The notes: generated by a model from the sequence alone, not told the origin. DNA of 64,000 nucleotides from Marinobacter guineae (GCF_002744735.1 NZ_KZ319345.1:37297-101296); one strand, 5' to 3'; counted from the stretch's first letter, positions 49,450-57,958 are shown. Program-made: numbers and translations.

Positions 49450-50415
49450 ATGCGCCCTGCTGAATTTGAAGACGAACAAATCATCGAGGCGGCCAAGCGG
49501 CTTTTGAGTGCCGGTCGGCGCGTTACAGGCTTTGCATTGAGAAAAGAAATTGGGGGTGGCAACCCGACGAGGCTGGTGAGGGTCTGGGAGGATTACCGTC
49601 AGAGTCAGGAAGTTGTTGAGAGCGAACCGGTGCAGGATCTGCCTGTTGAGGTTGAGGAAGCCTTATCCGAAATGACCAGCACCTTTCTGGAGCAAGTCAG
49701 AACGCTGGCGCTCAATCTGAACAACCGTGCTGTTAAGACGGCTGAGCGGCGAGTGGCTGACGTAATGAAATCGGCCAAAGAGCAACAACAAAGCGCAGAG
49801 GCGGAACTGATCGATGCAACAACCGCCTTTGATGAGATGGAAGAGCAGTTGCGGAGCCTTCAGGAATCACTAGAAGCCACCAGAAAAGAGCTTCAATCAA
49901 CCAACGATGACCGAAAGGAACTCAGCAACAAACTGGTAAAGTTTGAGAAGGACCTGGCCATCGCGGAACAAAAACTGAACAAAGAACAAGAAAAGAATAG
50001 CGACCTGAAGGACGAAGTTGCAGGGCTCAAAAAATCCAATGAGAGCTTAGAGAGCGACAAATCAGACCTTCGGAAGCAGCGGGATGGATGGGCAACGCTT
50101 GTGGAAACCCGGGAGGCTGAAGTCTCGACGTTAAGCCAGAAGTTGTCAGAGGCGCAGGGATTGTTGCGAGAGCTTGAGACAGAAAAGAAGTCAATCACGG
50201 CGCAATCGGAAGAGCGAAAGAAAGAGCGTGATGAGGCTCGCTCCGCCCAGAGGAGTGCTGAAACAAAAGTCACGCAACTTGAAACCCAGTTGGAAGCGAG
50301 CCAACGACGGAATGACGAATTAAAGGCCGAAATCCGGGAACCTGAAACACCAAGGAAGGACTCTCAAGCCCAAGAAAAGAGCTCAGATTCAAGGAAAAGA
50401 GGAGGAAATTCGTGA
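49450..50415 (+). CDS. kfrA: KfrA-type plasmid DNA-binding coiled-coil protein
   Basis: 321 residues from ATG 49450 with GAGGT upstream (open frame to 49375 has no ribosome site). KfrA_N domain at residues 5-55 (EDEQIIEAAKRLLSAGRRVT, GFALRKEIGGGNPTRLVRVW). Residues 90-300 are one long coiled coil (RKELSNKLVKFEKDLAIAEQ and similar heptads), then a polar tail. KfrA proteins bind their own promoter and form nucleoid-like structures that help plasmid stability. The stop overlaps the GTG of the next gene. Confidence 0.9.
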   Translation: MRPAEFEDEQIIEAAKRLLSAGRRVTGFALRKEIGGGNPTRLVRVWEDYRQSQEVVESEPVQDLPVEVEEALSEMTSTFLEQVRTLALNLNNRAVKTAERRVADVMKSAKEQQQSAEAELIDATTAFDEMEEQLRSLQESLEATRKELQSTNDDRKELSNKLVKFEKDLAIAEQKLNKEQEKNSDLKDEVAGLKKSNESLESDKSDLRKQRDGWATLVETREAEVSTLSQKLSEAQGLLRELETEKKSITAQSEERKKERDEARSAQRSAETKVTQLETQLEASQRRNDELKAEIREPETPRKDSQAQEKSSDSRKRGGNS

Positions 50416-51118
50416 TTGGGCGCCGGCCGCTATGGTTACTGATCTTAGTTTTATCGGCTTTGCCCTTGATCGGGGCAGCCGATGTAATCAAAAGGTCCGG
50501 CTCTGGCATCTGTCATGGCCCGGAAAGTCCATGGTACGACGCGGTGAAAAACTACGTGGGGTTTACGGATCTCCAGTCGTGTATGCAGTCGGGAGGTCGA
50601 CTGCCCAAGGGAACCAGAGCAAGTCAGGAGCAAATCAATGCTCGGGTTTACAGTCGTGGCCACTATGGAAGCGGATGGGCAGATGATGATGGGGATTGTC
50701 AAAATACACGGCACGAGGTGCTGGCAGAGCGATCCACAACTCCGGTTCGATACAAAGATGAATCTGAATGCATCGTCGTCTTCGGGCGCTGGATTAGCCC
50801 GTTCACGAACGAAGTCATCCAAGATGCCCGGCAACTGGACGCAGATCATATTGTGCCGCTTTCCTGGAGTTGGCAAAGGGGCGCTGATAAGTGGAGTGAT
50901 CAGAAGCGAGAAAAATTCGCCAATGACCCCTCGAATGTCCTAATCGTAGAGTCGAGTCTGAATAGAAATCTGACAAAGGGCCTGACCAATGGCTGCCGCC
51001 AAAGGGTCGGTGTGGCTATACGGCGAGATTTACGAGGATCGTATTGAATTATCAGCTGCAGCCGAATCCCGCAGAATATGAGAAGATCAAAAATATACTT
51101 GAGAGGTGTAAGGGTTGA
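50412..51118 (+). pseudogene. Exported HNH endonuclease, frameshifted near the end
   Basis: GTG 50412 overlaps the kfrA stop. A signal peptide (WLLILVLSALPLIGAADVIK) precedes a DUF1524-type HNH nuclease: RHEVLAERSTT, RWISPFTNEVIQDARQLDAD, HIVPLSWSWQRGADKWSDQK, DPSNVLIVESSLNRN. The frame then shifts: the direct frame ends at 51047, while the expected family ending DKGPDQWLPP reads in the next frame from about 50971 and stops at 51118 after NPAEYEKIKNILERCKG. One base appears lost near 50970. Intact it would be a secreted or periplasmic nuclease on a plasmid. Confidence 0.75.
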
Positions 51119-51167
51119 CGATTTGAAGAGGGCGTATTGCACACTCTACTTCGCCTGTGCGTAATAA

Positions 51168-51563
51168 TCAGAGTTTTGAGCAGGGCCCTTTTTCAACCAT
51201 TACAATCGTCTGAAGGGTATCGGGGTTATACAGCGCGAAAACGTACTGAAACCATCCCGCTCCAGTGCGCTCAAAGATTCCGAAAGCAAGGTCGTTACCG
51301 CATCGACCTTTCGATTCACACTCAAGATACACGTCATCCTCGCCCAGAATTTTGACTACCCAAGTCCCGCTTTCATTGGTATGCACGTATTTATCATCAG
51401 TGACCAGGGCTTCAGATCCTTTGAACTCCCTTGGTCCCTGATTAGAGACGGTGGCTGCGGCCTCAGGAATACAGACGAAGGTATCGGCCGGTGCTAGAGA
51501 TGGAACAGCTATCAGTGGCATGATCCAGGCAAGATAACTCCAGCATCTCGAATTCTTAGGCAC
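51168..51563 (-). CDS. Small exported protein, last gene of the par operon
   Basis: 131 residues. N-terminal signal (YLAWIMPLIAVPSLAPADT), then TFVCIPEAAATVSNQGPREF, two Cys in LECESKGRCGND and the strand WFQYVFALYNPDTLQTIVMV. Probably periplasmic with a disulphide. It overlaps the previous gene by eight bases. No family recognised; a phenotype such as entry exclusion would be speculation. Confidence 0.65.
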   Translation of the reverse strand: MPKNSRCWSYLAWIMPLIAVPSLAPADTFVCIPEAAATVSNQGPREFKGSEALVTDDKYVHTNESGTWVVKILGEDDVYLECESKGRCGNDLAFGIFERTGAGWFQYVFALYNPDTLQTIVMVEKGPCSKL

Positions 51564-52161
51564 TGGCTTTTACTCCCGTTAAATCGGCGATGAATCGCTC
51601 AACCTTTTCAGCATCCTCATTGTTGAGAATCGCGAAAACAGGACGCTTTTGGGCCCCCTCTTTCACGGTGGCGCTTGCAAATTCGTGCTCGTAATCTCTC
51701 ACCTGCTTTGCGACAGTTTTCGGGATTTGCACCGTGATCGTCTCCAGATCCGGCGCGTCATCCAGGAGGCCAAGAAACAAAGCCTTTTCCTTGGCTTTGG
51801 TCACCCCGATGTTCACTTGTTGCCGTGACATTCCAAGCAAACGGCCGACTTGGGACATGCCATAGCCGTCAACCAGGACAAGCGACAACGCCATGAAAAC
51901 CCAATACTTGATGTATCGAAACTCTGTGGTGATCGACACAAGCTGCAGTTGAGTGAACATCGGTTGTTCGGTCGGTGCCACAGCGTGCTTGAACAGATCT
52001 ACAAGGACCTGATAATCCCTCTCTGCATTTGGAGCGTCTCGCTCAAACACTTCCAGAGTTGGTACGCCTTCAACTAGAACGCGGTAGGCGCGATCTTTCA
52101 GTTCCGGAGAAGGCTTTACAGTCCTTACTGCCTTGGCGAAGGATTGAGGATGAATATTCAT
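51556..52161 (-). CDS. Helix-turn-helix regulator of the par operon (TrfB/KorA-like)
   Basis: 201 residues. A helix-turn-helix at 105-130 (GYGMSQVGRLLGMSRQQVNI, then GVTKAKEKA) resembles TrfB/KorA repressors of IncP plasmids, preceded by a helical part of unknown fold and followed by a 70-residue tail (IPKTVAKQVRDYEHEFASAT). It overlaps the upstream gene by four bases. Probably a plasmid regulator; the palindrome family found at 54.5-63.9 kb is a possible operator set for it or for ParB. Confidence 0.6.
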   Translation of the reverse strand: MNIHPQSFAKAVRTVKPSPELKDRAYRVLVEGVPTLEVFERDAPNAERDYQVLVDLFKHAVAPTEQPMFTQLQLVSITTEFRYIKYWVFMALSLVLVDGYGMSQVGRLLGMSRQQVNIGVTKAKEKALFLGLLDDAPDLETITVQIPKTVAKQVRDYEHEFASATVKEGAQKRPVFAILNNEDAEKVERFIADLTGVKASA

Positions 52162-52571
52162 TGACCTAACCCCGCGTATGTCTGAACAGCTGCCCGTTGT
52201 GTGTCGGATAAGGGGATAGAGCTCAGAAACTCCGTGAAGGCTTGCTCATCGGATAATTCCTGCCGTTCGGAACGCCAGGTCTTCCAGGTTGCGATGGCCT
52301 GGTCGTCATCGGTTGGCTCAAATCCGTTATCCAGGGCCAAATCGAGTGCGGCGGCGTATGCCCATTTCGGAACGATCCGGGTGCCGTCAGCCCAGGATCG
52401 GAGGTGTTTACCTCTCAAACTGTCCCTCTCAGCACCGTAACGGACTCTGCCGATATCGAGAATGCGTTGAGCGGTGACATCGTGGCTTTCCTGTGGCCCG
52501 AAGACCGCCAAAACGTGCGCAAAGAACACGCGGCCATCCCCTACCCTCTGTTTTTTGGTTTCATCGCTCAT
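52158..52571 (-). CDS. Unknown protein between parB and the HTH gene
   Basis: 137 residues, soluble, mostly helical: GRVFFAHVLAVFGPQESHDV, LRGKHLRSWADGTRIVPKWA, LDLALDNGFEPTDDDQAIAT, AFTEFLSSIPLSDTQRAAVQ. The middle part could be a degenerate helix-turn-helix, but no family is recognised. Four-base overlaps with parB and with the HTH gene make it a fixed member of this operon. Confidence 0.6.
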   Translation of the reverse strand: MSDETKKQRVGDGRVFFAHVLAVFGPQESHDVTAQRILDIGRVRYGAERDSLRGKHLRSWADGTRIVPKWAYAAALDLALDNGFEPTDDDQAIATWKTWRSERQELSDEQAFTEFLSSIPLSDTQRAAVQTYAGLGQ

Positions 52572-53521
52572 AATTTACCGCCAAACAGCGCTTCGCCGAT
52601 TTTCTCCCAGTCTTTCTTCCAGCTCCTTGGGACTTTGAAGCGCATGGCGTTGCCTTTCCCATCTTCAATTTCCAACACGCCCTTTTCGGCCACATTCACT
52701 TTCTTGGCCGAGAACGTCATGGGTTTCGGCGTCTGGGGTTCTTGCTCTTTCTTTGCAGGTTTGGATCCTGGTACTTCCCTGCCCTCTTTAAGCGCTTTTA
52801 CCCTGGCGGCGTACTTCTGTTCAGCCCCGGATGAAATTTGGCCAGCTTCAAGGATTTTCTGGGCTTCGGCCGCGGCGTATTCCTGATCGAGTTTCCATAA
52901 CTCAACCAGGCTGCCAAGGGTGTTCAGGTTGGTCAGCGCTTCAGCGCGAACAAGCATCTGGATCTCTTCGGGACCGTTGAAAATCTTCAGGCGTTTGCTG
53001 AGATCGGTTTTCGAGAGATCCAAGTCTTCTGCGGCCTCGCCCTGCTTTTTCCCGGACAGTTCCACATACCGTGCACAGGCTTTGATGTCTTCCCAGGGTG
53101 TCAGGGGGCGTCGATCATCGTTGTCAGACTTCTGCTTCCGAAGAATTTCTGCCTGCTCTGGGGCGGTAAGTTCCGCCGGCTCATACTCATAAACAATGGC
53201 GTCGATATATTCCCAACCGGCTTTTTGGGCAGCTTTCCAGCGGTTTTCGCCATTGCGGATCTTGTATTGATTAGGTCCAGTCATCACTACGGTAATGGGT
53301 TGATGCTGACCGTCCTTTTGGAGCTTGCGCGCCAGAGAATCAATGAAATTAGGATCGAACGTTTCGCGCGGTTGGTTAGGATCCGGGGTGATCGATGAGA
53401 TCAATAAACGGCAAAGTTCCCCAGTCGCGGCAATAACGACGGGTTTGCTAGTTTCCCTGGTCTCAGTGGATTCTTTTCTGCCGCCACCCAAAGCGGCTTT
53501 GAGGCCTGCCTTTTTGCTCAT
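52568..53521 (-). CDS. parB: ParB-family partition protein
   Basis: 317 residues. Conserved N-terminal ParB/Spo0J domain: ISSITPDPNQPRETFDPNFI, KDGQHQPITVVM and the nucleotide-binding box GENRWKAAQKAGW (GERRxRA in relatives). A helix-turn-helix follows (GEAAEDLDLSKTDLSKRLKI), then a helical linker and a basic C-terminal dimer part. ParB binds parS sites, clamps DNA with CTP and stimulates ParA. It overlaps parA by four bases. The 7-copy palindrome downstream of the operon promoter is my best parS candidate. Confidence 0.92.
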   Translation of the reverse strand: MSKKAGLKAALGGGRKESTETRETSKPVVIAATGELCRLLISSITPDPNQPRETFDPNFIDSLARKLQKDGQHQPITVVMTGPNQYKIRNGENRWKAAQKAGWEYIDAIVYEYEPAELTAPEQAEILRKQKSDNDDRRPLTPWEDIKACARYVELSGKKQGEAAEDLDLSKTDLSKRLKIFNGPEEIQMLVRAEALTNLNTLGSLVELWKLDQEYAAAEAQKILEAGQISSGAEQKYAARVKALKEGREVPGSKPAKKEQEPQTPKPMTFSAKKVNVAEKGVLEIEDGKGNAMRFKVPRSWKKDWEKIGEALFGGKL

Positions 53522-54234
53522 GCCTTGCCCTCATCCAGGTCCTTCAGAATTTCGTCGGCCAAGTCTCGGATGTCGTTTGCAGACTCCGATCGCTTGGCAT
53601 AGTCAACGATGCCCTGGCCGTAGGCGTGGGCTTTCTTGAACTCTTCAGAGCGACGAATGGTTGTCTTGAAAACTGGGTAGGGGTAGTCCTCCCCGAATAA
53701 TTCCAAGGCCATCCTGGTTAAATCTTCATTGGCGCGGGTACTGGTCAACAAAACCCGGAAAAACGGAGCTCCATCGCGAAACTCTTGAATCTTGCTGAGT
53801 GATTCCACGCAGATCTCTGTTGCGCGGAAGTCTGCGGGTGCGGGCTGCAGAGGAACAATGACGTAGTCTGCCATAGCCATGACAGCGCTATTGATCTTGC
53901 TGGCTTTTCCGTCTTCTTCATCGTCCATATCGACAATGATGCCTGCGGTGTCAATCAAGATGATGTCGTTGGAACCTTCATAGGCTTTGATGTTGACCTT
54001 GATCATCGGGTCATACATTCCAACCACCGGTACTTTGGCGTTATCACCCGCCAAACTTTGCCAGTGGACACAACCACCTTCCTTCTCGGTGTCAGCGATC
54101 ACCGTTGAGTACCCGCGATTCACGAATTCACAGGCCAGGTTAATAGTGGTGTTGGTCTTGCCGACGCCACCTTTTCGGTTGATTACTGCAATTTTGATGG
54201 GGCGTTTGAGCTTAGGGGCAAAGGGCTTCGCCAT
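53518..54234 (-). CDS. parA: ParA-family partition ATPase
   Basis: 238 residues with the deviant Walker A IAVINRKGGVGKTNTTINLA, Walker A' region VIADTEKEGGCVHW (DTE in place of DxD), Walker B DIILIDTAGI and the motif YVIVPLQPAPADFRATE. No N-terminal helix-turn-helix, so a short ParA of type Ib form, although it pairs with a long ParB. First gene of the operon parA-parB-unknown-HTH-exported protein, all joined by overlaps. Confidence 0.93.
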   Translation of the reverse strand: MAKPFAPKLKRPIKIAVINRKGGVGKTNTTINLACEFVNRGYSTVIADTEKEGGCVHWQSLAGDNAKVPVVGMYDPMIKVNIKAYEGSNDIILIDTAGIIVDMDDEEDGKASKINSAVMAMADYVIVPLQPAPADFRATEICVESLSKIQEFRDGAPFFRVLLTSTRANEDLTRMALELFGEDYPYPVFKTTIRRSEEFKKAHAYGQGIVDYAKRSESANDIRDLADEILKDLDEGKA

Positions 54235-54254
54235 TGGGTAGGTCCTTCTGTTAG

Positions 54255-54369
54255 GTCGCCACGAGTACCGGCGAACGTGAGTAATGGCTCATCCTACCGG
54301 TTTTTTTGTCAAACTTTCAACAAAAATACTTTGACTCGAATTAAATAGTGCCATCTAATATAGAACTAT
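54255..54369. promoter_or_regulatory. Divergent promoters of the par operon and the 54370 gene
   Basis: Plus strand: TTGACT (about 54331) with a 17-base spacer to TCTAAT, in front of the ATG at 54370. Minus strand: TTGACA within GTTTGACAAAAAAACCGG (about 54300-54315) lies 60-70 bases before parA, with a weak -10. The plus-strand promoter is the more convincing one. Confidence 0.5.
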
Positions 54370-54594
54370 ATGAAAATGGAGAGTTTCGAGATGGATCTGG
54401 TCACGCGAAACGGATTGTGGTGTGTTGTATTCGAAGGCGATTTGGGCGAACAGTTTCAGAAGGCTTTTGGCTCTAACGTGGTTCCCCTGCCCATTGAGTC
54501 GTCAGTTCCAAGGAGTCAGGCGCTTGAGCATCTGGAAAGACATAAAGATTCTTTGAGCATGGATCATCTGTTTCCGGCCGGAAACTCCAGGTGA
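54370..54594 (+). CDS. Small hypothetical protein
   Basis: 74 residues: MKMESFEMDLVTRNGLWCVV, FEGDLGEQFQKAFGSNVVPL, then ALEHLERHKDSLSMDHLFPA and GNSR. No family known. The last codons are made of the palindrome GTTTCCGGCCGGAAAC (54570-54585). A near-consensus promoter lies directly in front, without much room for a ribosome site (GAACTATATG), so the ATG at 54376 or 54391 may be used. Confidence 0.5.
   Translation: MKMESFEMDLVTRNGLWCVVFEGDLGEQFQKAFGSNVVPLPIESSVPRSQALEHLERHKDSLSMDHLFPAGNSR
54570..54585. repeat. Palindrome copy 1, GTTTCCGGCCGGAAAC
   Basis: A perfect 16-bp palindrome at the 3' end of the small gene at 54370. First of seven copies in the next 9.3 kb and the nearest to parAB. 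Overall form resembles the parS pattern GTTTC-N-GAAAC. Confidence 0.65.
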
Positions 54595-54654
54595 CGGCTA
54601 TTGTTGTTCGGAAAGATAATCTACGCTTTTTAGACTTGAAATAGATACAAAAAG

Positions 54655-54683
54655 ATTGACAAAAAAAGGCGATAAAGTTACGC
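54655..54683 (+). promoter_or_regulatory. Promoter for the 54729 operon
   Basis: TTGACA (54655-54660), 17 bases of spacer and TACGCT (54678-54683), 46 bases before the ATG. The -35 box is perfect, the -10 moderate. Confidence 0.55.
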
Positions 54684-54728
54684 TTAAATAGCATTCAAAT
54701 TGGTTTACCGCAAAGCGAGGTAAGTTAG

Positions 54729-54878
54729 ATGGAAAAGGTAAAAAGGGGGCAGACGGTCCGGTTGGGTCGAGTGCTGGCCAAGGTTAAGCGGGTCTATAAA
54801 AACACCCTGGTTATTGAGACACGAGGCGGTCGTCTGAGAGTGGCCAGGGAAGATGTCGATATGGCATGGGGGGCGTGA
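54729..54878 (+). CDS. 49-residue basic protein
   Basis: MEKVKRGQTVRLGRVLAKVK, RVYKNTLVIETRGGRLRVAR, then EDVDMAWGA. GAGG lies eight bases before the ATG, and a good promoter stands in front. It looks like a small SH3-like or KOW-like beta barrel. The stop is five bases before the next ATG. First gene of a three-gene set that ends at the terminator at 55695. Confidence 0.6.
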   Translation: MEKVKRGQTVRLGRVLAKVKRVYKNTLVIETRGGRLRVAREDVDMAWGA

Positions 54879-54883
54879 AAGTG

Positions 54884-55243
54884 ATGGCCGAAAAATTCGT
54901 AAATCTACACCAGCGTCGGCTCGTGCTTATAGAGACGATGGGCAACCTCGATGAAGAAAAGCGGCGTCTGAAAGCGCGGATGGCGAGCGCAACAGACGAA
55001 GCAAAGCGGCGAATTGGGAATGAGATTGAAGAGCTTCAGCAACAACGAGAAGCGGCACGGCTAGAGCTGGCAGAGATAAATCAGGCCATAAAAGCCAGTA
55101 AAGCGGTGAAGCACCGTGGAGGCGCCGATGTCTCCGTTTCGCAAGTGTTTGTTGAGCTCGCTCGAAGACATCTTGAGAAAGAAGACTTCGACTATTTGTA
55201 TCAGCAGTCCCTGCAAGCCGCCAACTGCGCGAACGATCTCTAA
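54884..55243 (+). CDS. Small coiled-coil protein
   Basis: 119 residues from ATG 54884 (earlier start 54866 would overlap the preceding gene). Residues 1-70 are one coiled coil (RRLKARMASATDEAKRRIGN, EIEELQQQREAARLELAEIN). The last 40 residues (VSVSQVFVELARRHLEKEDF) are helical. Probably interacts with another protein of the set; unknown family. Confidence 0.65.
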   Translation: MAEKFVNLHQRRLVLIETMGNLDEEKRRLKARMASATDEAKRRIGNEIEELQQQREAARLELAEINQAIKASKAVKHRGGADVSVSQVFVELARRHLEKEDFDYLYQQSLQAANCANDL

Positions 55244-55269
55244 TACCCTTCTGATTCGAAGAAAACCCT

Positions 55270-55680
55270 ATGCCACAAGTAAATGCTATCGACCGCCCCA
55301 CCCTGAAAAACGTCATTCGTCCAGCACTGGAAGCGAAATTGGCCGAGCGTTCAAAAGAGCTTGGGCTGCAAATTACTTCTGGAAGTGCCACCTATGGTGA
55401 CACCACGGGCAGTTTTAAGCTGAATCTTGCGACCATCTGTGAAGACGGCGTCGTAATGACGCAAGAGCGACAGGCTTTCCTGGACCGCCATGAGCTTTAT
55501 GGTCTGCCCGAGAGTGCACTGGACGCCGAGATCACTTTGTCAGGGCTTCGGCTCCGTATAGCCGGCATTTGGACTAAAGCGCCCAAAAATAACATCCTGT
55601 TGGCCAGTCTCGATGGCCGCGGGAATCGTGTTGCTCCACTGAGTCTTGTAAAGGCAGCGTTGAAGCGCTCACAGGGCTGA
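55270..55680 (+). CDS. Conserved plasmid/phage-type hypothetical protein
   Basis: 136 residues. MPQVNAIDRPTLKNVIRPAL, EAKLAERSKELGLQITSGSA, then a beta part DTTGSFKLNLATICEDGVVM and the loop FLDRHELYGLPESALDAEIT, SLVKAALK at the end. I have seen this arrangement in mobile elements but cannot name a function. Ends the operon before a good terminator. Confidence 0.65.
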   Translation: MPQVNAIDRPTLKNVIRPALEAKLAERSKELGLQITSGSATYGDTTGSFKLNLATICEDGVVMTQERQAFLDRHELYGLPESALDAEITLSGLRLRIAGIWTKAPKNNILLASLDGRGNRVAPLSLVKAALKRSQG

Positions 55681-55694
55681 AAAGGAAGTTAGTA

Positions 55695-55723
55695 ATGCGG
55701 GTCCGTGTTGACCCGCATTTTTG
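55695..55723 (+). terminator. Rho-independent terminator
   Basis: ATGCGGGTC (55695-55703) pairs perfectly with GACCCGCAT (55710-55718) around a 6-base loop, followed by TTTT. It ends the 54729-55680 operon. Confidence 0.85.
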
Positions 55724-55779
55724 CACACCTGTTCCCCATGGGATCAGGGCGCCAGAAACCAAAGGAATGGGATTACACA

Positions 55780-56142
55780 ATGCACACGATGAAGCGACTC
55801 GCCCGAGACCGATTTTTAAGGTTCGCTGCGCTAACTCTATCCAATCATGAAGAGGGCGCTATTTCGCTGAGTGATGCTGCGCGGTTGATTGAATCCCATG
55901 GGGACGGGATGGCCGAGGCGTTTGGCGCAGTGGAACAGTTCGAACTCGTGAAAGTGGTTGAGGAGACCAGAGCAGACGTAAAGCTTTTCCTCGAAACCCA
56001 ACATGGCGTCTTCGACTATCAGTGGCTGATCATGAGCGAGCGGACGGTTGGCCGATTTCAGCAGCTCGTGAATGAGCTGCCAAAGTTTAGAAGCCTGCGG
56101 TACCGAAGGCTCCAGGAGCGCGTTGGAAGATCCCTGATCTGA
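55780..56142 (+). CDS. Small hypothetical protein
   Basis: 120 residues from ATG 55780 (an open frame to 55705 crosses the terminator and is not used). MHTMKRLARDRFLRFAALTL, SDAARLIESHGDGMAEAFGA, VEETRADVKLFLETQHGVFD, RTVGRFQQLVNELPKFRSLR. Helical; residues 25-60 could be a winged helix. Unknown role. Confidence 0.6.
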   Translation: MHTMKRLARDRFLRFAALTLSNHEEGAISLSDAARLIESHGDGMAEAFGAVEQFELVKVVEETRADVKLFLETQHGVFDYQWLIMSERTVGRFQQLVNELPKFRSLRYRRLQERVGRSLI

Positions 56143-56311
56143 TCTTCGGGCTTCGTCTTCAGAGCACCTACCCTCCCCGCTTCCTTGCTGTTACTGGGCA
56201 AAGTTATTCGCCATTTTCGTGGATAAATCGGTGGAAATGGGACCTAAAGAGCTGTTTTTATTGCTGATAAAACGGCAGTCAAAAATTGATCAAGTCTAAG
56301 GATGGAATTGA

Positions 56312-57475
56312 ATGAAGAACTTCAAACCTATCATTATTGCCCTTGTGGCTTTGGCAGTCTTCGGATGTACTAGTGAATCTGAGCCAGATCAGGTTTCTCA
56401 GGCTGCGTCTGACCGAGCCCCCGACGAAAAGAAAACCCAGGCATCCACGCGCACTGAGGATCCCGTATCTGGGAAAATTCGGGATGTTCAATTCTCCGTG
56501 GAACAGGCCATTCTGAAATCAGGTACGTTGGAGTTGCGGCAGGGCTCAGACTTTTTTGCTGATCTTTCTGCAGAAATCGTATTGTTTGACGATAATCCGG
56601 CGGGCAACGGGTTCAAAGTCCCATCGGACGGGCCAGGCCTAGTGCCGCACTTGCGCTTGAAGCAAAAGCTTGAAGATCAAGGCGTGCCTGACACCCAATC
56701 GCTTATGGGAAACTATCAGCTGGACCTGGTGTTCGGAGATTCTCAGCCACTCGGAGTGCCCTTCTCCATCGTGTTGACCGCCGAACAACATGGGACAGAG
56801 CTGCGAGGAAGTGGTTTTGCCACATATGGCGATATCAAGGTCATCCAGGGGAAGTTAGATACTACCTACCAAAGTCTGGACACGTTGAAGCTGCTGGCAA
56901 AACGATACACCCGCCGGAATTATGAACGTCTCACAGCATTGAATGACTTCGGTACGACACTCTATACCAACGGTTCCGCTAACCCGGCGACCGCATTTGT
57001 TGGTTTAGAGGCCCTGGACGGTAATGACGAGCGAAGGTTGGTCAAGCTTCAGTTCATCATGGGCCAGAATGGCTGGGAAGTGGCGAACGAGCTGGAAATC
57101 GACCAGATCCATGAGGCTCATCCTGTGTTGTCGGAGCTGAAAGGCAACCTCAGGACGGTTGAGGGTGCAAAGGTGCGGGGTGTTGCTGGGGATAGATTCG
57201 AGAAAGAGCTACAGGCGAAGGCTTTGGTGGGCAGAATTCGGGGTACTTCAGTAAATTGTTACTTATCTGAGGCTGCGAATAAAGCCAGTTGCAGGGCTGC
57301 CGGGAGCCTGGTGAACGAGGGTGGATATGACTGTTTCAGGAGCTTTTATCTAATGACGAACGACGGTCCCGGGTGGCGTTACGAAACTGACTTGGAAGAG
57401 ACGCAGAAGGTGGATTACAAGACGGGACAAGTCGTGGAAGGTCGACCCCCTTCTCAGTATTCTTGCTCCGCCTGA
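56312..57475 (+). CDS. Large lipoprotein of unknown function
   Basis: 387 residues. Signal MKNFKPIIIALVALAVFGC with lipobox VFGC (Cys 19), a polar linker to about residue 55, then a soluble domain (IRDVQFSVEQAILKSGTLEL, LVPHLRLKQKLEDQGVPDTQ, YQLDLVFGDSQPLGVPFSIV) and a C-terminal part with five Cys (NCYLSEAANKASCRAAGSLV, GGYDCFRSFYLM). It should be anchored in the outer membrane facing the periplasm. No family recognised. Confidence 0.75.
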   Translation: MKNFKPIIIALVALAVFGCTSESEPDQVSQAASDRAPDEKKTQASTRTEDPVSGKIRDVQFSVEQAILKSGTLELRQGSDFFADLSAEIVLFDDNPAGNGFKVPSDGPGLVPHLRLKQKLEDQGVPDTQSLMGNYQLDLVFGDSQPLGVPFSIVLTAEQHGTELRGSGFATYGDIKVIQGKLDTTYQSLDTLKLLAKRYTRRNYERLTALNDFGTTLYTNGSANPATAFVGLEALDGNDERRLVKLQFIMGQNGWEVANELEIDQIHEAHPVLSELKGNLRTVEGAKVRGVAGDRFEKELQAKALVGRIRGTSVNCYLSEAANKASCRAAGSLVNEGGYDCFRSFYLMTNDGPGWRYETDLEETQKVDYKTGQVVEGRPPSQYSCSA

Positions 57476-57584
57476 TCCAGTTCCCGCATCCCAGGACAGC
57501 GAGTTAAGTTATAGTAAGCACTTACTACGATTCTTGGCTCCCCGTTTCGTCCAGCTTTTTCATCTCGAAAGCCCTCCTGATAAA

Positions 57585-57600
57585 CTGTATATTTATACAG
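57585..57600. promoter_or_regulatory. LexA binding site (SOS box)
   Basis: CTGTATATTTATACAG fits the LexA consensus CTG-N10-CAG, with the alternating TA centre. The symmetry extends outwards (TAAACTG...CAGTTTA). It lies 20 bases before the GTG of the next gene, where LexA would block the promoter. Confidence 0.85.
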
Positions 57601-57619
57601 TTTATCAGCGAGTGACATT

Positions 57620-57958
57620 GTGGAATTCCGCCGACGACATAACACCTATTTTGCCACCCTCAATGCTTACGCCTCTCACCAGCCAATTGGTGTGGTCACA
57701 GCCCACGAGATTGAAGTGAGATCATGGCTCGGCATTGCCGATCGGGATGTCATCCGCAGACTCCCATCGTTTTCAGCTGTGCTCCTGGATATAACATCGT
57801 GGCGGCGGATGATTCTGGAGCCTTATCAAAGGCTGGGACCAGGAATATATATGGTGGGTGCGGCGATCGATACAGGCGTGATCGGCGTAATGGACAAGGG
57901 GCGGCCAATGGTTCGGATGGTTCGGAACAAAAATGACCGGCTGGACAGATCAGGGTAG
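57620..57958 (+). CDS. SOS-controlled small protein of unknown function
   Basis: 112 residues from GTG 57620. VEFRRRHNTYFATLNAYASH, QPIGVVTAHEIEVRSWLGIA, FSAVLLDITSWRRMILEPYQ, GIYMVGAAIDTGVIGVMDKG, then a basic tail. No membrane segment. I cannot name a family. The LexA box directly in front is the main clue: it should be induced by DNA damage, for example when the plasmid enters a new host as single strand. Not recognisable as UmuD, PsiB or ImuA. Confidence 0.65.
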   Translation: MEFRRRHNTYFATLNAYASHQPIGVVTAHEIEVRSWLGIADRDVIRRLPSFSAVLLDITSWRRMILEPYQRLGPGIYMVGAAIDTGVIGVMDKGRPMVRMVRNKNDRLDRSG

